NCBI GenBank assembly: GCA_963837755.1
Contig: CAWIOP010000005.1
Location: 62,001-126,000, forward strand
Length of the DNA: 64,000 bases
Direction: 5' to 3'
DNA from: JADGHX01 sp963837755
GTDB lineage: Bacteria > Pseudomonadota > Gammaproteobacteria > Steroidobacterales > Steroidobacteraceae
Below are positions 15,702 to 23,586 of this stretch, one piece after another (position 1 is the stretch's first letter; every line of letters starts with the position of its first letter). The notes under the pieces were generated by a model. That model was not told where the DNA came from and did not search any database. It saw nothing but the letters and a program-made list of their open reading frames with translations. Both the position numbers and the translations under genes were made by a program.

Positions 15702-18506
15702 TCATGGCATGAGCGCCATGGCGCGCAGCGCAGATGGTGCGATGAGCTGCGGTGTCTGCGGGCCGATGGTGCGATCGCGGAGCTGGTCGACCCGGTTGGC
15801 GGCGTAACCGAACCACTCGTTGACGGTGATGCGCTTATCGTGGTCGAGGTCGGCAGCGCCGCGCAGGCCTTCCAGGAGCGCGTAGGTGAAGAGCCCGTGT
15901 CTGGCCTGCGCGTACTCCTGGGATTCTTCGTCGCCTTTCGAGGCGAGCACGAAGGCGATGTGGGAGGAGGCGGAGCGCTTCACGAGCGAATAGTCCTGAA
16001 AGCGGCCGGATACGTTGCGTGCCTGGCAGGTGTCCACGATGAGCACGCGGCGACCGGCCGTGGCGCGCAGCGCGTCGAAGATCGGCAACCAGCCGACGAG
16101 CGAAGACTCTGGCGGGAGTGATTGACCGTCGAGCAGGCGGTCGATATCGGCGCGGCGCACGTCGCGCGGAACGAAATAATAGTTGCCGGACGAGTCGCTC
16201 AGGCCATGTGACGCCATGAAGAGCACCGTCGTATCGTTTCCAGTGGGTTGAGAGAGCCAGCGCAATGCCTCGAGCACTGTGGCGCGCGTCGCGGGGCGGC
16301 CGGCGTCGCTCAGCGTCTGCACGTGGACTTGCCGGAATCGATTCGTACCGATCGCACGGAGCGTCGCCGCGAATTCTTCTGCATCGCGCGCGGCGTAGCT
16401 GAGGTACTGGCTGGGGCTCAGTTCGGGGAACTGATTCGAGCCGATGGCCAGGATGTAGAGATCGCCACGTTGCGCGGCCACGGCGGTTGGAGGGCCTTGC
16501 ACGTAGCGCTCGGTGACGCCGAGGGAGCGGCCGTTGAACACTTCGACGCGAACGTCGTTCTCCGGGCCCGCGAGTGTAAGGGGCACGTCGCGCATGAAGC
16601 GCATCGACTCCCGCTGTGCCAGGCCCCGATTTCTCGCGAGCATGATCGGAATGTCGTTCACGTACACGGACATTTCGCGCATCGGCAGGCCGGAGCTTTC
16701 GGCGACCACTCTCACACGGCCGCCATCGAGCGCCGTAACGCTCACCCGGGGTGGTGCGATCGCCAGGAGGGTGCGAGCGTCTGGGGCCGGCGCGAGTGAG
16801 CGAAGGCGAGCCGCGATGACGTCGGGGCGAAACAGCTCTCGTTCGAACTGCACGGCTCGAAAGAAGTCCGGCGCTGTGTCGGTGCCACGATTGAAGTGCC
16901 AGCCGACGAGCGTGTCGCCGTACGCCGAGGACGAATACTGGCCTTCGGGCGTCCACGCCACCCAGCCTTCGCCATCGGCGTGAACGAAAAGCGATACGAC
17001 GGGCGCACCTTCGTGGAGCGAGTACCAGTGGATGCTGCCGTCGCCGAGCGCCGCGACGACGAATCGACCGTCTCCGGAGACTGTGACGGCGCGCACCAGC
17101 GTCGGCGTGCGCACCGTCCACGTCACCGCGCCTGCGCGATCGAAGGCGCGCAACGCCCATTCGGTTCCGACGAACAGCGTCGCGCCGTCGGGTGCGATGG
17201 CGAGCGCACGCGTCAGCTCGAAGGGCTCGAGCGGGAGGGGCCGGCCGTTGAGTTTCGGCGGCGCGCCGCCGCCCCATCCTTCGATGCGCCATCCCGGCAC
17301 GTTGGTTCTGGGCGCGGGCAAAGGAACAGCGTTCGGAGCAACGCGCTCGAGTTTTTGTGTCGTCAGCGAAAAGCGCCGCGCGCCTGTTGCCACCGGAATC
17401 TCGACGACGCTGCCGTCCTGCGAGACGCGCAGGCGGCCGGCGAGCCCACGATAGTCCGGGATACCCGTGCGCAGCGCGTATCGGATGCGACCCGCGGGGT
17501 CGATCATGCCGAGAGCCGGATCCTCTGCGCCAAAGAGCAGCAGGTTGTCGCGCGTCACCGCGAGATCGCCGATACGGCCGATGGCCGCCGGGAGCGGTTC
17601 CGCGCGCAATGGTTTCGACATCCGCCAGCGGAATAGCGCGGAAGTGTCGCTGTTGCCGGTTTCTCCCGCCGCGAATAGCACCGATCCATCCGGCGACCAT
17701 GCCACGCGAGTGAGATTGCGAGTGCTGGATCCGGCGAGCGTCGCGACAACACTGAGATCGTTCGCTCGCAGCACGCTCACGCGCGGGACATCGTTGAAAC
17801 CCACCGCGATGAGTTGCCCGTCGCGCGAGTGGCGAACGCCGAACGGCTCGTGGCCGGCGAGCCCGGCATTCACGCGCCCCGCGAGCGCGAATCGTTCGTC
17901 GTAGAGGCGTAGGAATCCGTCGAGGCTCGCCGCGACGAGTCGACCGCCCGGGCTGAAATCGAGCTCCAGCAACTTGTCGCGATAGTCACGATCTGCGGCG
18001 ACGAGCGCTCCATCCTGAACCCGGAAGACGCGCAGGCCCTGTGTGCCCATCAGCCCGACTGCCAGATGGCGACCGTCGGGCGAAAATCGAACCGTCGACA
18101 CGACTTCTTCCAGGCCGCGAAGGCGCGCGACGATCGCGCCTGTTACGGCGTTGAGCAGATACACACAGGCGCGACCTTCCGTTTCCCAGCACGTCCAGCC
18201 CGCCACGGCGATCAGGCTGCGATCGGGGGAAAGCGCCAGCGCATAGAGCTGGCCTTCCGCGCGCAGGCCGCTTGGAATTCGAAACGTGTCGAGCAGGCGC
18301 CCATCGGAAATGCGCCAGACGCGCACCGTCTTGTCTTCAGAAGCCGTGTAGACGCGCCCCGCAACTTCATCGAGTGCCAGCGCGTGAACGAAGGCCGTGT
18401 GGCGCGCCGTATCGACGCGAAGGAAGGGAACGGCTGGCAGAGGCTCGTTCGCGCTCGCGACGCTCACCAGCGCCGCGAGCAGTGCGACGAGCGCGACTCG
18501 CCTCAC
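15702..18506 (-). CDS. Exported WD40-repeat caspase-like protease
   Basis: The 934-residue protein starts at a GTG overlapping the stop of the TpsB gene (GTGA). A signal peptide (RRVALVALLAALVSVASA) is followed by WD40 repeats over about residues 30-480 (for example VYTASEDKTVRVW), a beta-rich linker, and a C14 caspase domain from about residue 681. Catalytic His (MASHGLSD, near 767) and Cys (IVDTCQAR, near 827) are intact. The domain also holds an EF-hand-type loop DLDHDKRITVNE near 888. As the last gene of a TPS operon it could process the secreted exoprotein or act as an envelope-located cell-death protease. The role is inferred. Confidence 0.85.
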   Translation of the reverse strand: MRRVALVALLAALVSVASANEPLPAVPFLRVDTARHTAFVHALALDEVAGRVYTASEDKTVRVWRISDGRLLDTFRIPSGLRAEGQLYALALSPDRSLIAVAGWTCWETEGRACVYLLNAVTGAIVARLRGLEEVVSTVRFSPDGRHLAVGLMGTQGLRVFRVQDGALVAADRDYRDKLLELDFSPGGRLVAASLDGFLRLYDERFALAGRVNAGLAGHEPFGVRHSRDGQLIAVGFNDVPRVSVLRANDLSVVATLAGSSTRNLTRVAWSPDGSVLFAAGETGNSDTSALFRWRMSKPLRAEPLPAAIGRIGDLAVTRDNLLLFGAEDPALGMIDPAGRIRYALRTGIPDYRGLAGRLRVSQDGSVVEIPVATGARRFSLTTQKLERVAPNAVPLPAPRTNVPGWRIEGWGGGAPPKLNGRPLPLEPFELTRALAIAPDGATLFVGTEWALRAFDRAGAVTWTVRTPTLVRAVTVSGDGRFVVAALGDGSIHWYSLHEGAPVVSLFVHADGEGWVAWTPEGQYSSSAYGDTLVGWHFNRGTDTAPDFFRAVQFERELFRPDVIAARLRSLAPAPDARTLLAIAPPRVSVTALDGGRVRVVAESSGLPMREMSVYVNDIPIMLARNRGLAQRESMRFMRDVPLTLAGPENDVRVEVFNGRSLGVTERYVQGPPTAVAAQRGDLYILAIGSNQFPELSPSQYLSYAARDAEEFAATLRAIGTNRFRQVHVQTLSDAGRPATRATVLEALRWLSQPTGNDTTVLFMASHGLSDSSGNYYFVPRDVRRADIDRLLDGQSLPPESSLVGWLPIFDALRATAGRRVLIVDTCQARNVSGRFQDYSLVKRSASSHIAFVLASKGDEESQEYAQARHGLFTYALLEGLRGAADLDHDKRITVNEWFGYAANRVDQLRDRTIGPQTPQLIAPSALRAMALMP

Positions 18507-20134
18507 AACCGAATCTGCAGCCCCGCGAAGATTCTCGGATCGCGGTTGCCTTCGGCAGCCACATCGAGGTCGACGGGAGCGGCATACTCGATGAAGCTCT
18601 GCACTCGCGACCGCACGCCGCTGAAACGCACACCCACGCCCCAGGAGCTCGCATCGGCGCTCCCGGGCTCGTTGATCGGATCGCGGCGCTCGACGCGCCC
18701 CCAATCGAAGAAGGCGTAAGGCGTGGCGACGCCCGTGAGCTGCGGAATCGGCAGCGAGTAGCGCAATTCGAGCTTCGCGGCGACACCCGCATCACCGACG
18801 AGCTCCGCCGCGTCGTAACCACGGCCGAACAGCTCACCGCCGAAGGCGAACAGCTCGGGGGCCAGCAGAGTCGAGAAGGCGTGCTGCGCGGAGATGGCGA
18901 GCAGACCGGACCAATCCGTGCCGAAGGATTGCAGGCGTGCGGCGTACGCATTCAACTTAGTGAACGTCGTGTCGCCATTGATGCGTGACAACGGCGAGTC
19001 CGCCGTTCCCGTCTCGCGTGCTCCGAATCCGTCCAACCCCTGCGACAGCTCGGCGTCGAGGATGTTGATGCCGTTCCAGCGGTCGGCCGCATCGAAGGCG
19101 AGGCCGACGCGCACCGCGCGGATGCGGTCGTCGGAAAGCGGCGCCAGCAGCAGCTCGCTCTGCCCGTCGAAGGTCGTGAGCGCGCTGCGCACGTAGAGAT
19201 TGCGGCTGCGGGATCGCAGCAGCGGATAGCTCACCTGCATCACGCCTGACAGCGACTGCGTTTCGAGGTTGGTCTCCGTGAGATTCGCCGCCGTGCCGGG
19301 CTCGGATCGAACGCCGCTGACACCGACATTCCACTGCGCACCGGTTCGGCCAAGCAGTCCCCCGTAGCCGATGCCGACATAGCCCAGTTCCTTGTCGAGG
19401 CTCGATCCGCCGTGCAAGGAAACGTGATCCCAGCTTGCCAGGGCTCCGTACCACTCGAGATCCGCGGTTACGCGGCGCGGCCCGAGCGATCGGCTGTTGC
19501 GATTGTTGGTGCCCACCGAAACGGCAGCGCGCTCGCGCGACAGATCGACGACCAGGTCCGCGGCGCCCGCAGTCCGTACCGACGGCACCAATGTGCCGCG
19601 CGCGCTGCTCTGGCCGAGATCATTCATCAGCAGCAGCTCGCGTTCGAGCACTGCGGAAGTCAGCGGACGCGCGGTTTGCAGCGTCTTTACATGACTTGCG
19701 ACGACGGAGTCGTCCTTCGAACGCTCGCCGCGAACCTGCACGGCGTCGATGAAGCCTTCGATGGCGACCAGCCGCACGTCGCCATCCGAAATGGACTGCT
19801 CGGGCACGACGACCTGCGAAAGGATGTAGCCATCGCGCCGATACCGCGCCGTCAGCCCGTTCGCGATCTCGAAAACCTGCGCAACCGCGATCTCCTGGCC
19901 GATGAGTGGGACGAACGGCCTGGTCAGTTCTTCGGCCGGGTAGGCTTTCGCGCCTTCGATCTGCACCGAGCGCAGCACGAAGGCAGACTCCTGCGTCTGC
20001 GCCGGCGTGTCGACCTTGCGAATGCTGCGCGTCTTCGTCTCAGAAGACTCGGGTACGTCTGCGGCATGGGCCAGGCCCGCGACGAGCGTGGCAAGAAGCG
20101 CCGCGGCGCAAGGACTATTTCGATTGGCAGCCAT
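18503..20134 (-). CDS. TpsB outer-membrane transporter (ShlB/FhaC family)
   Basis: The 543-residue protein has a signal peptide ending AHA, a POTRA-type domain (residues about 50-210, with RDGYILSQVVVPEQ), and a 16-strand-type barrel. The conserved loop-6 motif appears as FGRGYD. It moves a partner exoprotein across the outer membrane in two-partner secretion. The partner is the gene just upstream, whose 3' end overlaps this start by 20 bases. The caspase gene follows with a GTGA overlap. The length matches the family (540-580). Confidence 0.93.
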   Translation of the reverse strand: MAANRNSPCAAALLATLVAGLAHAADVPESSETKTRSIRKVDTPAQTQESAFVLRSVQIEGAKAYPAEELTRPFVPLIGQEIAVAQVFEIANGLTARYRRDGYILSQVVVPEQSISDGDVRLVAIEGFIDAVQVRGERSKDDSVVASHVKTLQTARPLTSAVLERELLLMNDLGQSSARGTLVPSVRTAGAADLVVDLSRERAAVSVGTNNRNSRSLGPRRVTADLEWYGALASWDHVSLHGGSSLDKELGYVGIGYGGLLGRTGAQWNVGVSGVRSEPGTAANLTETNLETQSLSGVMQVSYPLLRSRSRNLYVRSALTTFDGQSELLLAPLSDDRIRAVRVGLAFDAADRWNGINILDAELSQGLDGFGARETGTADSPLSRINGDTTFTKLNAYAARLQSFGTDWSGLLAISAQHAFSTLLAPELFAFGGELFGRGYDAAELVGDAGVAAKLELRYSLPIPQLTGVATPYAFFDWGRVERRDPINEPGSADASSWGVGVRFSGVRSRVQSFIEYAAPVDLDVAAEGNRDPRIFAGLQIRL

Positions 20135-22208
20135 TGTGCGAATAAGGTGTTTTGCAGAGGTATTCGGAGACGCCGGCGTCTTGTTGTTCGGGGCTCGGCG
20201 CGAGCACGTGATAGTTCACGCCGAACACATCCGGGCTCGCACCGGCGACATCTCCGGAGCGGCCGAGATCGGCGGTGCGAGCGACGCCGGGTCCGCCGGC
20301 CATCACGGGCAACGGGCCGCTTTCATCTCGTTGCGGGAGAACGACCAGGTCCAGGCCGAAGAATTCGGCGAACGTCTCGCGCGCGAGGCGGCTGACGGTG
20401 TCCGACACCTGCGTGTTCGCGGAATCGCTGCCCGGTACTGGCGCTGGCACTGGCGGTGGCACCGGCAGCGGCGCAGTCGTGAAGGAAACGGGAATCGCCG
20501 TCAGCGCATCGGCGCCGCTTGCCGCGAGACTCATCGGCGCGCCGCCGTTCGGGCGCACCGTGCCAACCGGCGTCGTCAGGCTCGTCGCGAGCAGATTCCC
20601 GCCGAGCGGCGGCAGCGCAAGGTCGTAACCGGAGAGCCCCTGCGCGGCGTACGCGTGAAAGACGAGCGGCGAGTCGGTGCCGAAGCGATCGAAGTCCGGC
20701 CCCGGAATGCCGTCGTTGTCGGGCGGCTGCACGTACTGCGGCGTGTTCGCGCCGCCCTCGTAAATGGCACGGTTCACTTCGATCGGAGCGCCGTCCTGCA
20801 CGTCGCGAAGATCCACGATGGCATCGGCGCTCACCGACAGCGTCTCGCCGACGCCGATGACGAAGCCCGCGAACGAGCCCACGCCGGCACGCGCCCGCAC
20901 ACGCGCAGTCGATGCAAGCTCGGTGAGCCCCTGGTTCGAGAGCAGCTCGGCGGTGCCCGCCTGTTTGCCGGCGCCTGCGGAGACGTCGATCGTGCCCGCG
21001 AGTCGCGTTCCGTTGGTCGAGTAGAGGCGCACTTTGCCGCCGGCGCCCGATCCGCCGCTGCCGTCGGCAGCGCATGCGACCGTGCCGCAGGCATTCAACA
21101 CGGCGCCGGAATCGACCATTGTTTCTCGCGTCGCGGTTGCGCCGTCTGCGGAGTACGTGCCGCCGAGTACGATTGAGCCGCCGTCACCCGCAGCCGACGC
21201 GTTGACGCGGCCCGTGCTCGTCACGTGAACGTCGCGACCGATTGAAGTCACGGTGCCGCCACCGATGCCCGCACCACTCGCGGACACGTCCGCCGTGCCG
21301 CTCATCGTGATTCGCCCCTGATTCGCAAGGAGCAATATTTCGCCGCGATCGCCCGCGGCGACACTCACAGCTCGCGCGACGCCGGAAAGATTGATCGCGT
21401 CGTCGACGATTCCGGTGGCAGTGGGCACGGCGAGCAGCACGATCCTGCCGCCGTCCGCCTGCAGTTGTCCGCCAGCTTCGACCTGCGCTTTCACGGCGTT
21501 GCCCTGAACGTCGGTGAGCGCGCTGCCAAGCGAGTCGCCCACCGCCACGCGCACGAGATCGTCACCGAACAGATCGAGCGTGAATCTCGTCGCCGCGGCA
21601 AGCTCGATGGTGCCGAGCCGCGCTGCGATGACTCCGGTGTTCTTCACCGCCGGTGCGACGAGCGCGGCGATGCCACCGTCCGCAACGGTGATCGTCCCTG
21701 CGTTGACGATCGTTCCGCTGGACGACGCGGACGTCAGCTCGTTGAAGTCATAGCGTCCGCTCGCCGTGGCGGGGCTCGTCATGAACCGGCTGTCCGCGAT
21801 GCTCGCGGTGGTCGCAACGAACGAGGCGACATTGACGTGCGCGCCGTTACCGATCAGCACCCCGTTGGGGTTGACGAGATAGACCTGGCCGTTGGCGTTC
21901 AGCGTCCCCTGAAGCGAGGAGAGCTGGCTTCCGGTGACGCGATTGAGCACCGCAGCCTGCGCGTTCGGTTGCGCGAACGTCACCGTCTCGGTGGTGCCGA
22001 CGTTGAACGTGTTCCAGTTGATGACGGCGCGATCGGAGGTTTGGGTGATTGTCGTCGTCGATGCGTTCGAAGAGATCGTCGCATTCCCGGCCGTGACGTT
22101 ACCGCCGGCAGGCGCGGCCGCGGCCGGATTCACGGCTGCGAGGCACGCGAGGAGTCCGGCGCTGCCGGCCAGTTTTTTCACGGCCAGGGTTTTCACCAGC
22201 GTTTTCAC
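20115..22208 (-). CDS. TpsA-like exoprotein with filamentous-haemagglutinin N-terminal domain
   Basis: The 697-residue protein starts at GTG 22208, overlapping the upstream stop. A signal peptide (GSAGLLACLAAVNPAAA) precedes the TPS secretion domain (residues about 45-260), with VINWNTFNVG, FAQPNAQAAVLNRV and YLVNPNGVLIG motifs. The rest is a right-handed beta-helix type of repeat region rich in Gly, Ala, Thr and Val. It is small for a TpsA (often over 1500) and lacks a recognisable toxin tip, so it may be a scaffold or adhesin. About 60 Pro-rich residues lie near residues 560-620. Confidence 0.9.
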   Translation of the reverse strand: MKTLVKTLAVKKLAGSAGLLACLAAVNPAAAAPAGGNVTAGNATISSNASTTTITQTSDRAVINWNTFNVGTTETVTFAQPNAQAAVLNRVTGSQLSSLQGTLNANGQVYLVNPNGVLIGNGAHVNVASFVATTASIADSRFMTSPATASGRYDFNELTSASSSGTIVNAGTITVADGGIAALVAPAVKNTGVIAARLGTIELAAATRFTLDLFGDDLVRVAVGDSLGSALTDVQGNAVKAQVEAGGQLQADGGRIVLLAVPTATGIVDDAINLSGVARAVSVAAGDRGEILLLANQGRITMSGTADVSASGAGIGGGTVTSIGRDVHVTSTGRVNASAAGDGGSIVLGGTYSADGATATRETMVDSGAVLNACGTVACAADGSGGSGAGGKVRLYSTNGTRLAGTIDVSAGAGKQAGTAELLSNQGLTELASTARVRARAGVGSFAGFVIGVGETLSVSADAIVDLRDVQDGAPIEVNRAIYEGGANTPQYVQPPDNDGIPGPDFDRFGTDSPLVFHAYAAQGLSGYDLALPPLGGNLLATSLTTPVGTVRPNGGAPMSLAASGADALTAIPVSFTTAPLPVPPPVPAPVPGSDSANTQVSDTVSRLARETFAEFFGLDLVVLPQRDESGPLPVMAGGPGVARTADLGRSGDVAGASPDVFGVNYHVLAPSPEQQDAGVSEYLCKTPYSHNGCQSK

Positions 22209-23443
22209 TGGTGCTGCAGGCTGATGGTGATCTGGCGCGGCGCGACGTCGCCGGACGTGATCTCGCCGGGCGCGAGCGGATCGAGCGCGAAGCTCGTGCC
22301 GTTTTCCACCGAGACCTTGCGGATGTCGCGCGTTTTGGTGCGCAGGCCGCGAGTGGCGGGGCCACCGCATTGTGAGAGCTGGAAGGAGCCGTTGGCGCTC
22401 GCCGAATCGGGGACCTTCACGATGTTGCGCGTCGCCGTCATGAGCGCGGCGGTCGAGCAGGGCGCGAGCGAGAGAATCAGCGTCTCGTTACCCTTCATGT
22501 CCGCGAATTCGTAGGGGCCGAGCTCGGCGAGCTGACCCGCCGCGACGCCGAGCGTGTCGATGCGCGAGGTCTGTCCGGCGGCGTTGATGTTGTAGACGTC
22601 GACCTGGCCGGGCAGCGACGGCCGATACACCACCTTGAAGCGGTCGCCCGTGCGGAAAGAATGCGTCGCAGGGTCTACCGGCTGTGCGTAGCCACCCGTG
22701 CCGATTGCGTGGATCTCGTAGGCGAAGCCTGCGTAGAGCGAACCTGCGCCGGGTGTGGCCGGAGAGCCGCCGCCCGGCACGCCAGGGTAGCCGCCCATGT
22801 TTCCGCCACTCGCGCCCGCGACGGAGTTGTAGACGCTGTCGGGGCTCGTGCCCGGATATCCTGAGTTCGGTACGCCCGTACTCGGGTAGCCGTTGTCGGA
22901 AGGGTTCGTGCCTGGATACCCCGGGCTCGGCGCGCCAGTGCTCGGATACCCGGTGTTGGAATCGCCCGTACCCGGGTATCCCGTGCTGGGATAGCCGTTG
23001 TTCGAAGGCTCCGTGCCGGGATACGCCGTCGACGGATATCCATTGCCTGCTGCCCCCGGCACCCCGGGATACCCTTGCGGCATCGGCCCGGGCGCTCCGG
23101 GTTGCTCGCCGGGATACGGCGCGTTGCCGGGCTGCGCACCGTAGTAGTTCATCGTGTTCTTCGGCGTGCGCTGGTTCTTGCGATCGAGCCAGCCGGAGAT
23201 CGCGCCATTCAGTCCCGCCGAAACGGCGCTGGCGGCCGAGACACCCGTGGTCTGCACCACCGCCGCGAGCGTCGCCGCGAACACGTCGCGCATTCCGGGC
23301 TGGCGTGGCGCAGGCGCTGACGCGCCGGGTGGCTGCATCTGATATCCCGGGGGCGCGCCCTGCGCGAGGACTTGGACCGCGATCGAGCCGATGCCCAGCC
23401 CCAGTGCTACAGCCGTGATTCGTAAGGACGAGTTGCCGGACAT
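22205..23443 (-). CDS. Exported Tyr-Pro-Gly repeat protein with DUF4384-like domain
   Basis: The 412-residue protein starts at ATG 23443 and has a signal-like hydrophobic segment (AVALGLGIGSIAVQVLA). Residues about 30-95 are a hydrophobic-helix region. A tandem repeat zone follows, based on units of the type NGYPSTGYPGT, and then a domain with FRTGDRFKVVYRPSLPG and VDVYNINAAG that resembles DUF4384. DUF4384 is commonly found with caspases and kinases in envelope systems. It is the first gene of the four-gene operon and overlaps TpsA by GTGA. The repeat zone suggests an extended surface or cell-wall stalk. Confidence 0.75.
   Translation of the reverse strand: MSGNSSLRITAVALGLGIGSIAVQVLAQGAPPGYQMQPPGASAPAPRQPGMRDVFAATLAAVVQTTGVSAASAVSAGLNGAISGWLDRKNQRTPKNTMNYYGAQPGNAPYPGEQPGAPGPMPQGYPGVPGAAGNGYPSTAYPGTEPSNNGYPSTGYPGTGDSNTGYPSTGAPSPGYPGTNPSDNGYPSTGVPNSGYPGTSPDSVYNSVAGASGGNMGGYPGVPGGGSPATPGAGSLYAGFAYEIHAIGTGGYAQPVDPATHSFRTGDRFKVVYRPSLPGQVDVYNINAAGQTSRIDTLGVAAGQLAELGPYEFADMKGNETLILSLAPCSTAALMTATRNIVKVPDSASANGSFQLSQCGGPATRGLRTKTRDIRKVSVENGTSFALDPLAPGEITSGDVAPRQITISLQHQ
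22835..23045 (-). repeat. Tandem repeats encoding YPSTG/YPGT units
   Basis: Five or so related units of about 16 codons alternate YPSTG-type and YPGT-type motifs with Asn/Ser/Asp spacers. Copies differ mostly at third positions and spacer codons, so repeat number could vary between strains. Confidence 0.7.
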
Positions 23444-23511
23444 GACCCGCTCCGCTGCGCGTACGCGCTGGTGTCGTACTCGTAAGAACAGCAAGCCCTG
23501 ATGAATGCTGC

Positions 23512-23529
23512 CAACTTCCGGACAAGTTG
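23512..23529. promoter_or_regulatory. Inverted repeat in the divergent kinase/operon promoter region
   Basis: CAACTT and AAGTTG are separated by six bases (CCGGAC) in the 143-base gap between the divergent kinase gene and the TPS-caspase operon. It lies where an operator or activator site is expected. No regulator is assigned. Confidence 0.3.
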
Positions 23530-23586
23530 CGGTCAGGGCGAGCCAGGCGCTACCGTGCCCGCGCTCGAGGCACCCCAAGGCTCTTC

